From: an uncultured Methylococcaceae bacterium
GTDB taxonomy: Bacteria; Pseudomonadota; Gammaproteobacteria; Methylococcales; Methylococcaceae
Reading direction: 5' to 3'
NCBI GenBank assembly: GCA_903910005.1
Contig: CAIVXW010000310.1
Coordinates: 1 to 8,437, forward strand
DNA length: 8,437 nucleotides
The notes beneath the pieces are model-generated. The model saw nothing but the letters and a program-made list of their open reading frames with translations, searched no databases and was not told where the DNA came from. Position 1 is the stretch's first letter; the number at the start of each line of letters is the position of its first letter. Positions 1 to 6,455 of this stretch are shown here, one piece after another. The translations under genes and the position numbers were made by a program.

Positions 1-2
1 CC

Positions 3-233
3 CGTTTCAAACTGAGACAGGCGATTGATAACTCCCAACCGGTAGAAGTGACGCTGAGGAATTATCGCAAAAATGGCGAATTGTTCCATAATCGGCTGGC
101 ACTGACGCCGCTGTTCGATAGCGCAGGCAACCTGATTTATTACCTGGGTGTACAGTATGACGTGACCGAGCAGGTCAATGCCGAGAATGAAATCATGCGA
201 CTCAGTGAAAATCTCAAGACCCTGCAGAAATAA
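3..233 (+). CDS. LOV/PAS-domain protein, C-terminal end (5' truncated by the window)
   Basis: The frame is open from the left edge to the TAA at 231-233 and gives 76 residues. It reads as the second half of a PAS domain of the LOV (blue-light, FMN-binding) class: NYRKNGELFHN, then TPLFDSAGNL, then YLGVQYDVTEQ. LOV domains contact FMN through two Asn and one Gln at relative positions 0, +10 and +31 (Asn482, Asn492, Gln513 in oat phototropin LOV2). Here they are Asn at 60-62, Asn at 90-92 and Gln at 153-155, with exactly that spacing. The usual FWN is FHN. The domain is followed by a charged helix of about 20 residues (EQVNAENEIMRLSENLKTLQK), which resembles a J-alpha or coiled-coil linker, and the protein ends there. 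It could therefore be a short LOV protein or a longer one with the LOV domain last. The photoactive Cys motif lies upstream of the window, so photochemistry is inferred. An ordinary non-flavin PAS domain is the alternative. A GTG at 48 is inside the domain and is not the start. Confidence 0.78.
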   Translation, partial: RFKLRQAIDNSQPVEVTLRNYRKNGELFHNRLALTPLFDSAGNLIYYLGVQYDVTEQVNAENEIMRLSENLKTLQK

Positions 234-289
234 TCCCGACAACGCGGGGGGCGGGTGAGGTTCACCCCGAATCCGACCCCTGCCCGGCT

Positions 290-1213
290 TTATTGCCTGC
301 ACAACCGTTGCAGCAACTCCTGATACCGTGCATGGCGTGCGTGGCTGATGTGACCCGCCGCCACTGCGTCACGCACTGCACAGCCCTTGTCAGCCAGATG
401 ACGGCAGTCGTTAAAGCGGCATTGTCCAATCCAGCCCCTGAACTCCCGATAACCCCAGGCCAACCCGGCTCCATCCACATCCGCCAGACCAAACACGTTA
501 ACCCCCGGACTGTCGATCAGGTCGCCACCGGACGGCAGGTGATGCAGGGTAGCTGCGGTAGTTGTGTGGCGTCCCAGGCCACTGCGTTCCGAAATCTCAC
601 CGACCCTGATTTGCCGCTCAGGCAGCAGGGCATTGCTCAGCGAGGATTTACCGACGCCGGACTGCCCGGCCAGCAGGGTACGGAGACCGGCCAGACGTTC
701 CCCGACCACTGCCAGCCCCTGACCGCTCGCCGCACTGATCCAGAGTGGGGGGTAGTGGCCGGTGTAATCCTCCAGCCCCGACGGAAACTGAACCACATCC
801 GCCAGCATGTCAGCCTTGTTGACGATCAGGCAGACCGAGAGTTGTCGTACCTCCGCCGCAACCAGAAACTGGTCAACCAGCAACCAGTCAGGGTTGGGCA
901 GGGGAGCGACCAGAATGGCAATCTGGTCGAGATTGGCGGCTACCAGCCGCTGGCTGTCCTGGTGGCCGGGACGGGTCAGCAGGTTGCGGCGAGGCAGGAT
1001 TGCCATGACCCGTCCCTGCTGCCCTTCGCAGGGTTCCCACCAGACCTGATCGCCTACGCTGGCATGTCCCAGTCTTCTTCGGGTGTGGCACAGTATGAGT
1101 TGGCCGGTATCATCCTCTATCGCCAGGGAATGGCCCAGGTGGGATACCACCAGTCCGGCCCGCCATCCGTTGGCGGCTCCATCCAGAGGCTGTCCCTCAC
1201 CTGACCGCTTCAT
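290..1213 (-). CDS. rsgA: Small ribosomal subunit biogenesis GTPase RsgA (YjeQ)
   Basis: RsgA is a circularly permuted GTPase that binds the 30S subunit and checks the decoding centre late in assembly; GTP hydrolysis drives its release. The 307-residue product shows the family's permuted motif order: an OB-fold region at the N-terminus (about 15-75), G4 NKAD at 132-135, G5-like SAASG at 160-164, G1 (P-loop) GQSGVGKSS at 183-191, the G2 threonines at 217-219 and G3 DSPG at 234-237. A zinc site follows with Cys265, Cys270, His272 and Cys278 (CRFNDCRH, then GC). The E. coli protein is about 350 residues, so this one is somewhat short, mostly at the N-terminus. The ATG at 1213 overlaps the TGA of the upstream M48 protease gene (ATGA), so translation is probably coupled and the amber codon in that gene could have polar effects here. 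The gene ends convergently with the LOV gene, 56 bases apart. Confidence 0.96.
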   Translation of the reverse strand: MKRSGEGQPLDGAANGWRAGLVVSHLGHSLAIEDDTGQLILCHTRRRLGHASVGDQVWWEPCEGQQGRVMAILPRRNLLTRPGHQDSQRLVAANLDQIAILVAPLPNPDWLLVDQFLVAAEVRQLSVCLIVNKADMLADVVQFPSGLEDYTGHYPPLWISAASGQGLAVVGERLAGLRTLLAGQSGVGKSSLSNALLPERQIRVGEISERSGLGRHTTTAATLHHLPSGGDLIDSPGVNVFGLADVDGAGLAWGYREFRGWIGQCRFNDCRHLADKGCAVRDAVAAGHISHARHARYQELLQRLCRQ

Positions 1214-2454
1214 GCGGTTTTGCTGGCTTCAAGGTGGGCAATGCGAATGGCGGCGGGCGGGTGACTGTAATGAAAGGCGGAATAAAGCGGATCCGGTGTC
1301 AGGGTGCTGGCGTTGTCCCGATACAGTTTGACCAGGGCACTTACCAGGTGTTCTGACCGGGCGTGGGTAGCGGCAAAGCGGTCGGCCTCAAACTCATGTC
1401 GCCGCTGAAACCAGGCCATGGCCGGTTGCAGGAACGCCGAAAAAACCGGTGCCACCAGCATGAACAGTACCAGAGCCATGGCCGGGCTGCCTTCGCTGAC
1501 GCCCAGCCCGGTGTAAAACCAGGTCTGGGCACTGAGCCAGCCCAGCAGGGCAAAGCCTGTCAGGGTGATACTGGCACTGACGCCCAGCATCTTGATGACA
1601 TGATGGCATTTGAAATGGCCCAGTTCATGCGCCAGCACGGCTTCAATTTCATCCGCTTCCAGCGTATTGATGAGGGTATCGAAAAAAACGATGCGCTTGC
1701 TCTCACCAATACCGGTGAAATAGGCATTGCCGTGGGACGAGCGTCTGGAGCCATCCATCACGAAAATCCCCTGGCTGTGAAATCCGCAACGTTGCAACAG
1801 CGACTCGATACGGCTGCACAGGCTGTCATCAGCCAGCGGGGTAAAACGGTTGAACAAGGGCGCAATAAAGGTGGGATAGGCCCAGCTCATGATCAGGGTA
1901 AAGCTCATGAGGAACAGCCAGGCCCAGAACCACCATTGCTCGACACCCTGCATGATCCACAGAATCAGTGCCAGCACCGGAACGGCTATGGCCAGACTCA
2001 AGCCGGTTTGCAACGCCAGATCCGTCAGGAACTGGCGGGGAGTATTGCGGTTGAAGCCGTATCTTTGTTCAACCACAAAGGTTTGATAGTAACTGAGCGG
2101 TATCTCCACCACCTGCATCAGCAGCATGGTACTCAGGATGATACCGACGCCGGTCAACCAGGCCGCCAGATCCAGGCCAACCCACAGACTGCGGATTGAC
2201 TCAATACCGCCGCCCAGGGTCAGGATCAGCAAAAGGGCTAATCCCAGCAAACGCTCGACTTCAGCCAGGTGGGCCTTGTCAACCGTCTAATCGGCTGCCT
2301 TTTGATGAGCCTCCAGGCTGATGGCGGCCTGAAATGCCGTTGGTACACTGTCGCGGTGGTTTCTGACATGGGCAATCTGACGACGCATCAGCCACCATTC
2401 AAGACCAAACGAAACGGCTACAACCAGAATAAACAGAAAGGTAAATGCATTCAT
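1210..2454 (-). pseudogene. M48-family (Ste24/CAAX prenyl protease-type) membrane metalloprotease, interrupted by an in-frame amber codon
   Basis: Integral-membrane zinc protease of the M48A (Ste24-like) group, expected in the inner membrane. Read from the ATG at 2454 the frame spans 414 residues, the usual family length, with one break: TAG at 2287-2289, codon 56. The break interrupts ...HQKAAD-stop-TVDKAHL..., where relatives commonly have Tyr. Numbered on the full frame, the zinc motif HELGH is at 276-280 and the third-ligand motif EFEAD at 354-358. Hydrophobic segments lie near 5-22, 69-85, 96-115, 150-170, 175-192, 290-310 and 325-345. Everything after the stop is open for 358 codons, and motifs are intact, so the lesion is recent, an error, suppressed, or bypassed by an internal start. 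The first plausible restart is TTG at 2250 (346 residues), with a weak GAAG seven bases upstream; it would lack the first membrane helix. No Shine-Dalgarno is seen before the 2454 ATG. The 3' end overlaps rsgA by ATGA. Confidence 0.82.
2287..2289 (-). other. In-frame TAG (amber) codon inside the M48 protease gene
   Basis: Plus-strand CTA, read TAG on the minus strand, 165 bases after the ATG at 2454, so exactly in frame as codon 56. The 55 codons before it (MNAFTFLFIL..., ...SLEAHQKAAD) and the codons after it (TVDKAHLAEVERLLGL...) both match what the family looks like. No frame change is needed, so the lesion is a substitution, for example TAC or TAT to TAG. Confidence 0.9.
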
Positions 2455-2462
2455 TGAAATTT

Positions 2463-2504
2463 GCGCGAGAAACCCTGTCCGTCAGGACAGGGAGGGATAG
2501 CGCG
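2463..2504 (+). repeat. Hairpin resembling the right end of an IS200/IS605-type tnpB element (possible relic)
   Basis: CCCTGTCC (2473-2480), loop GTCA, GGACAGGG (2485-2492) forms a perfect 8-bp stem. It is preceded by GAAA and followed by GAGG, and GCGC at 2463-2466 and 2501-2504-side bases could close an outer stem. The pattern GAA(A)-CCC hairpin GGG-AGG is the style seen at the 3' end of tnpB transposons, where it forms part of the guide-RNA scaffold. No tnpB or tnpA coding remnant is present, so this is a resemblance only. On the minus strand the stem lies 18 bases before the ATG of the M48 gene, so it could also act as a 5'-UTR structure. Confidence 0.35.
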
Positions 2505-2520
2505 TGACGCCCGGCGTCAC
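2504..2520. repeat. Perfect short palindromic hairpin
   Basis: GTGACGC, loop CCG, GCGTCAC: a 7-bp perfect stem immediately after the 2473-2492 hairpin, 11 bases downstream. There is no U-tract on either side. The two tandem hairpins could be one structured element. Confidence 0.5.
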
Positions 2521-2587
2521 CCTGTTCCCGCAACCTCCGGAGTTGCTGCTATCTTGGGTTGTGTTGAAAATTACCGTATCCGAATGA

Positions 2588-2622
2588 CACCACGCTGGCA
2601 ACCGGTTCGGGTCAGCGTGGTG
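2588..2622. repeat. 10-bp perfect inverted repeat downstream of the cytochrome gene
   Basis: CACCACGCTG (2588-2597) and CAGCGTGGTG (2613-2622) are exact reverse complements separated by 15 bases. On the minus strand it begins 28 bases after the stop of the haem protein gene, a natural place for a transcript-end structure. The following bases (TCATTCGG) are not a U-run, so it is not a canonical intrinsic terminator; an mRNA-stabilising stem or a protein-binding site is equally possible. Confidence 0.5.
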
Positions 2623-2650
2623 AATGGCCGGGTGTTCAGGCCGGATCAGG

Positions 2651-3394
2651 TTATTCCTTGTCGTTTTCCCAGAAACTCAACCAGTGTTCGCGGGGTACCC
2701 ACATCTGGGCCAGTGAGGTGAAAATCATGGCCGTGGATGCCAGGCTGTAACCGACACCCCCAATCATGGTCAACCAGGCAAAAACCGGTGAAAATTTGGT
2801 CAGCCACCAGGACAGGATGTCGACGATGAGGAAAACGAAGGGGGTGCTGATCAGAATCAGTTTCCAGCGTTGGGTGTATTCGGACATGGCGAAAATCCAG
2901 CCCACAAACAGGAAGATAAAGGCGATACCGAACAGGTGTATGTGTGACACCCGGGTCAGTGAGGCAATGCTGGCCCCGCTATCCACCGCCGCCACGGACT
3001 GAAAAACCTCGGGTTTGGTGAAATTGGGCAGGCTGGATTCGCCACCGTGACAGGAGACGCAGTATTGATCCACCTGCGGTTTGATCCGGCCTTCCCAGTC
3101 CTTCATGCTGGCTCCGTCACGGGCCCACTGAATCAGGTCAAAACGTACCTCATCCGGTGCCATGGCTTTCATCTGGCCATTCAGCATGGACTCCAGCTTG
3201 GAGCCGGTTCGGTTGCCGTAGTAACTGTAAACAATGTCATTGATGGACAGACCGGGTTTGCCGTCCGCCATGCCGTGGGTCAGCATGATCTGGGCTCCCG
3301 CCATCAGCAGCCCGACACCGATAACCAGCAGGAAACCGGTGAACAGCACCTTGTAACTCATCGTCAGGCGATGCAGCGTGGAATTTTGTAACAT
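2651..3394 (-). CDS. Membrane-anchored mono-haem c-type cytochrome-like protein with about four transmembrane segments
   Basis: I do not recognise a named function. From the ATG at 3394 the product is 247 residues. It has a transmembrane helix at about 16-38, then a hydrophilic stretch of about 110 residues with a single c-type haem motif CVSCH at 112-116 (QYCVSCHGGESSLPNF). Three more helices follow at about 151-171, 177-198 and 203-231, and a short charged tail (PREHWLSFWENDKE). The haem segment should face the periplasm. The second helix begins SHIHLFG, with His151 and His153 at the membrane edge; these could bind haem b or a quinol, but that is inference. No obvious Met or His sixth ligand for the c-haem stands out. 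The frame is open further upstream to a TTG at 3448, but that would add a basic, non-membrane N-terminus and overlap a hairpin, so ATG 3394 (or ATG 3361) is preferred. Upstream is pgi, same strand, 131 bases away. Confidence 0.72.
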   Translation of the reverse strand: MLQNSTLHRLTMSYKVLFTGFLLVIGVGLLMAGAQIMLTHGMADGKPGLSINDIVYSYYGNRTGSKLESMLNGQMKAMAPDEVRFDLIQWARDGASMKDWEGRIKPQVDQYCVSCHGGESSLPNFTKPEVFQSVAAVDSGASIASLTRVSHIHLFGIAFIFLFVGWIFAMSEYTQRWKLILISTPFVFLIVDILSWWLTKFSPVFAWLTMIGGVGYSLASTAMIFTSLAQMWVPREHWLSFWENDKE

Positions 3395-3428
3395 CTTGAA
3401 GGCCCTGCGTTTATGTGTGAATGGAATA

Positions 3429-3451
3429 GGGTTGCCGGAAAGCGGCAACCC
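3429..3451. repeat. 9-bp perfect stem-loop between pgi and the cytochrome-like gene
   Basis: GGGTTGCCG (3429-3437), loop GAAAG, CGGCAACCC (3443-3451). In minus-strand orientation it lies about 75 bases after the pgi stop and 34 bases before the next gene's ATG. The bases after it (TATTCCATTC) are only weakly U-rich, so an intrinsic terminator for pgi is possible but not secure; an operator or leader hairpin is the alternative. Confidence 0.45.
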
Positions 3452-3525
3452 GGCGCATTAGATAAGCGATTGCAGGGCCATTCAATCGGGTGGCAGGAAA
3501 AACTGAAATAACCCGCCCCCCCTCA

Positions 3526-5175
3526 TCAACCGGCACGACGGGTGGCCTTGTAGTAATTGATAAGCCCGTTGGTGGACGAATCATGCGAGGTCACCGGTCT
3601 CTGATCAATCAATTCATCCAGAATGTGATTGGCCAGCCGCTTGCCCAGCTCCACCCCCATCTGATCAAATGAATTGATATTCCAGATAACCCCCTGAGTG
3701 AAAATTTTGTGTTCGTAGAATGCGATCAGGATGCCGAGCATTTTGGGGGTCAGTTTACGGTAGAAAAACAGGTTGGAGGGGCGATTGCCGGGAAAGGTTC
3801 TTGCTGCGGCCAGTTGTTCAAGCTGGGCCGGTTCCACCCCCTGTTCACGCAATTCGGCCCGGGCCTCATCAAGGGTTTTGCCCCGCATCAAGGCCTCGGG
3901 CTGTGCCAGAAAGTTGCAAATCAACACATCATGATGATTGTTGAGGGAGTGGTGGCTTTCCACGGCGGCCAGAAAGTCGCAGGGTATCAGTTTGCTGCCC
4001 TGATGGATGAGCTGGTAAAAGGCATGCTGACCGTTGGTACCGGGTTGACCAAAAATGATGGGGCCCGTGCTGTAATTGACACTGTTGCCTTCGATGTCTA
4101 CCGTTTTGCCGTTGCTTTCCATGTCGCCCTGCTGCAGATAGGTCGGCAAATATTCGAGATACTGGTCATACGGCAAAATGGCGCAGGTTTCAGCCCCGAA
4201 GAAGTTGTTGTACCACACCCCCAAAAGGCCCATGATAACCGGGATGTTGCGTTCAAGCGGTTCAGTACGGAAGTGTACGTCAGCCTGATGGGCTCCCTCC
4301 AGCAACGCCTCAAAACAATCCATGCCAATGGCCAGGGCAATGGGTAAGCCGATGCTGGACCAGAGCGAATAGCGTCCGCCCACCCAGTCCCAGAACTCGA
4401 ACATGTTGGCCGGATCAATGCCGAACTCGGTCACCTTCCCGGCGTTGGTGGATACTGCCACAAAATGCCTGGCAATGGCGGCTTCATCCCCCCTGGCATG
4501 CTTCAGAAACCAGTCCCGGGCCGAGCGGGCATTGAGCATGGTTTCCTGGGTGGTAAAGGTTTTGGAGGCTACACAGAACAGGGTGGTTTCCGGATTGAGT
4601 CCAGCCAGGTTTTTCAGCAGATCGGCTTCATCCACGTTTGAAACAAAATGAACCCGGATGTGGGACAGGTAGGGCGTAAGGGCCGAGGTCACCATCTGCG
4701 GCCCGAGATGGGAACCGCCAATGCCGATGTTGACCACATCGGTGATGGCCTGGCCGCTGTAGCCCTTCCAGGCACCCGAGCGCACCGCCTCGGTGAAGCG
4801 GCGCATCCGGCCCAGTACCTCCAGCACACCGGGCATGACGTCGACGCCATCCACCTCAATCGGTTGCCCCGAACGGTTACGCAGGGCTACGTGGAGTACC
4901 GCACGGTTTTCGGTGCGGTTGATTTTCTGTCCGGAGAACATCGCACCAATACGATCCCTTAAACCTGCCTGTCCGGCCAGTTCAACCAGCAGGGCAACGG
5001 TTGTTTCATCAATGCGGTTTTTGGAAAAATCAAACAGCAGTTCATCGAATTTCAGCGAAAACTGCTCAAAACGCCGGGGATTGGTGGCAAACAGGTCTCT
5101 CAGGGCGTGGCTGGAAATGTCGCCCAGATGTTGTTCCAGTTTATTCCATGCAGGGAGTCGGGTGGGTGATGTCAT
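3526..5175 (-). CDS. pgi: Glucose-6-phosphate isomerase
   Basis: Pgi interconverts glucose 6-phosphate and fructose 6-phosphate in the cytoplasm (glycolysis, gluconeogenesis and sugar-nucleotide supply). The 549-residue product equals the E. coli enzyme in length. Signature stretches, numbered from the ATG at 5175, include NIGIGGSHLGP near 149-159, the sugar-phosphate loop SKTFTTQET near 204-212, GGRYSLWSSIGLP near 266-278 and GQPGTNGQHAF near 376-386. The catalytic residues Glu353 (GDMESNGK), His384 (GQHAF) and Lys512 (ELGKRL) are all present, offset by two from E. coli Glu355, His386 and Lys514. The frame extends 14 codons further to a TTG at 5217, but MTSPTRLPAWNKLEQH is the typical Pgi start, so ATG 5175 is chosen. 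Fructose 6-phosphate feeds UDP-GlcNAc synthesis, the substrate of the divergent gnnA-type gene, a loose metabolic link only. No anomaly is seen. Confidence 0.97.
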   Translation of the reverse strand: MTSPTRLPAWNKLEQHLGDISSHALRDLFATNPRRFEQFSLKFDELLFDFSKNRIDETTVALLVELAGQAGLRDRIGAMFSGQKINRTENRAVLHVALRNRSGQPIEVDGVDVMPGVLEVLGRMRRFTEAVRSGAWKGYSGQAITDVVNIGIGGSHLGPQMVTSALTPYLSHIRVHFVSNVDEADLLKNLAGLNPETTLFCVASKTFTTQETMLNARSARDWFLKHARGDEAAIARHFVAVSTNAGKVTEFGIDPANMFEFWDWVGGRYSLWSSIGLPIALAIGMDCFEALLEGAHQADVHFRTEPLERNIPVIMGLLGVWYNNFFGAETCAILPYDQYLEYLPTYLQQGDMESNGKTVDIEGNSVNYSTGPIIFGQPGTNGQHAFYQLIHQGSKLIPCDFLAAVESHHSLNNHHDVLICNFLAQPEALMRGKTLDEARAELREQGVEPAQLEQLAAARTFPGNRPSNLFFYRKLTPKMLGILIAFYEHKIFTQGVIWNINSFDQMGVELGKRLANHILDELIDQRPVTSHDSSTNGLINYYKATRRAG

Positions 5176-5492
5176 TACTGCAAAATCCGGGTTGGTTGAA
5201 TCGTCGGTTAGGGTCAAGGCATGTAAAAATAATCAGGGCAAGCGGTTCGATCCGGTCGTGAACCGGCCAACAATCCATTCTGACTGCGGCCAATTTTACC
5301 CGAACTTTGCAATGAAGCCTCTATGCTTGCAGCAAAAACCTGCCTGCGACGGGTTGCCGGATTGGAAACCGGGTGACCTGGCTGGGTACAATCGCCGTTT
5401 CCGGCACCTGTGGGCGTTGCAGACGCTGGTTCTGCACATTCCGGGGCTGATCCGGCTCAAAAATGATGACCAACTACCAGAACATGAAACCT
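5176..5492. promoter_or_regulatory. Divergent intergenic region between pgi and the gnnA-type operon
   Basis: About 317 bases separate the pgi start from the chosen oxidoreductase start, long compared with the packed genes around it, so promoters for both directions are expected here. The best plus-strand candidate is TTGGAA at 5362-5367 and TACAAT at 5387-5392, but the 19-base spacer is long. A minus-strand TAAAAT (5293-5298) could be a -10 for pgi with no good -35. A plus-strand reading frame crosses the region without recognisable protein features. I see no riboswitch, operator palindrome or RNA gene. Confidence 0.4.
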
Positions 5493-6455
5493 ATGAAAAA
5501 AACAAGATGCGCCGTCGTCGGTGTGGGATACCTGGGTAAATTTCATGCCGAAAAGTACGCTGCCCTGCCTGAGTGTGACCTGGTGGCAGTGGTGGACACG
5601 GATCCGGCCACCGTCCAGACAGTGGCCCAGAAGACGGCAACCCGGGCAGTCACCGACTACCGGGAATTGCTGGGCGAGGTGGATGCCGTCAGCATTGTGG
5701 TACCGACCAGCCAGCATTTTGCCGTGGCGCGGGATTTTCTCGAGGCCGGTGCCCATGTACTGGTGGAAAAACCGATCACGGTGACACTGGCTGAAGCCGA
5801 CGCACTGATTGAACTGGCCGCCCGCCAACACCGGGTGTTGATGGTGGGGCATCTGGAACGCTTCAACGCTGCCCTGATGGGACTGGATCTGAGCGCGGGC
5901 AGCCCGCTGTTTATCGAGTCTCACCGGCTGGCTCCGTTCAAGCCCCGGGCCAACGATGTCAGCGTGGTACTGGATCTGATGATTCATGACATTGACATTA
6001 TTCTGGACATCATGGGATGCGAGGTCGAGCGCATCGACGCCAAGGGGGTTCGGGTGCTGACCGGCGATATCGACATCGCCAATGCCCGGATCAGCTTCAG
6101 CAACGGCGGTGTCGCCAACGTCACTGCCAGCCGGGTCAGTCTCAAACTGGAGCGTAAAATGCGGCTGTTCATGCCGGATGCCTATTTTTCAGTGGATTTC
6201 CAGAATCGGGTACTGTCCTGCCACCGCAAGGGAGAGCGCAACATGTTCCCCGGCATTCCGGAAATCCTGAGTGAGGAAACCGTCTTTGAAAATGGCGATG
6301 CCCTCCTCAGCGAAATCAAACACTTCATGACCTGCATACACACCGGTACGCAACCACTGGTATCAGGACAGGCCGGGCGACGCGCCCTGGCGACGGCCAT
6401 TGAAATTACCCGTTTACTCAACACCCCCACCACCGCTACAGGAGCCACGCAATGA
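5493..6455 (+). CDS. gnnA: Gfo/Idh/MocA-family oxidoreductase, probable UDP-GlcNAc 3-dehydrogenase (GnnA type)
   Basis: NAD(P)-dependent sugar-nucleotide dehydrogenase; the GnnA group oxidises the 3-hydroxyl of UDP-GlcNAc so that GnnB can transaminate it. The 320-residue product (from ATG 5493) has a Rossmann start with GVGYLG at 10-15, an acidic residue ending the second strand (VVDTD, 33-37), the family motif EKP at 92-94 with its conserved Lys93, and DLMIHDIDIIL at 161-171, which carries the His165/Asp166 pair typical of the family's active site. Stretches such as GHLERFN, FIESHRLAPF and VANVTASRVS fit the subgroup found in lipid A loci better than general Gfo/Idh enzymes. In-frame ATGs also occur at 5463, 5466 and 5484, and none has a good Shine-Dalgarno; 5493 is chosen because MKKTRCAVVGVGYLG is the usual family start. 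The stop overlaps the next ATG (ATGA at 6452-6455). The alternative is a WbpB/WlbA-type enzyme of O-antigen 3-amino sugar synthesis; the neighbouring genes include no uronate-making dehydrogenase, which favours GnnA. Confidence 0.75.
   Translation: MKKTRCAVVGVGYLGKFHAEKYAALPECDLVAVVDTDPATVQTVAQKTATRAVTDYRELLGEVDAVSIVVPTSQHFAVARDFLEAGAHVLVEKPITVTLAEADALIELAARQHRVLMVGHLERFNAALMGLDLSAGSPLFIESHRLAPFKPRANDVSVVLDLMIHDIDIILDIMGCEVERIDAKGVRVLTGDIDIANARISFSNGGVANVTASRVSLKLERKMRLFMPDAYFSVDFQNRVLSCHRKGERNMFPGIPEILSEETVFENGDALLSEIKHFMTCIHTGTQPLVSGQAGRRALATAIEITRLLNTPTTATGATQ
6440..6444 (+). promoter_or_regulatory. Shine-Dalgarno of the aminotransferase gene
   Basis: AGGAG sits seven bases before the ATG at 6452, inside the 3' end of the oxidoreductase gene. 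It supports ATG 6452 over the nearby ATG 6461 and is the clearest ribosome-binding site in the operon. Confidence 0.75.

Larger units (their letters stand above)
2455..2650. other. Non-coding stretch with three inverted repeats between the M48 gene and the c-type cytochrome gene
   Basis: No convincing gene is present. A plus-strand frame opens at 2461 and runs into the cytochrome gene's antisense, with no family resemblance beyond the hairpin itself. The stretch carries three perfect inverted repeats (2473-2492, 2504-2520, 2588-2622), listed separately. For minus-strand transcripts it is the 3' end of the cytochrome mRNA and the 5' region of the M48-rsgA mRNA. None of the stems has a proper U-run on either strand, and I see no clear sigma-70 promoter. 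Confidence 0.6.

Noticed and set aside
253..267. Stem GGGTGA / TCACCC between the convergent LOV and rsgA genes as a shared terminator
   Set aside because: Only six base pairs with a three-base loop and no U-run on either side; too weak to call.
293..1204. 303-codon open frame on the plus strand
   Set aside because: Fully antisense to rsgA, which has every GTPase motif; the translated sequence shows no family features and long antisense frames are common in GC-rich DNA.
1363..2199. 278-codon open frame on the plus strand
   Set aside because: Antisense to the M48 protease gene; composition is Gln/Gly/His-rich shadow sequence without motifs.
2473..2492. Rho-independent terminator on either strand
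   Set aside because: The stem is strong, but it is followed by GAGGGATAG on the plus strand and only TTT then CTCG on the minus strand, so the U-tract is missing.
2461..2721. 86-codon plus-strand frame with a TTG start over the hairpin region
   Set aside because: It runs antisense into the haem protein gene and its first residues are simply the translated hairpin; no support as a gene.
3709..4347. 212-codon open frame on the plus strand
   Set aside because: Antisense to pgi, whose identity and length are certain.
4793..5539. 248-codon plus-strand frame covering the pgi start and the divergent gap
   Set aside because: Its first half is antisense to pgi and its end overlaps the oxidoreductase start out of frame; nothing recognisable in the part over the gap.
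5457..5987. 176-codon minus-strand frame
   Set aside because: Antisense to the GnnA-type gene; His/Gln-rich shadow sequence.
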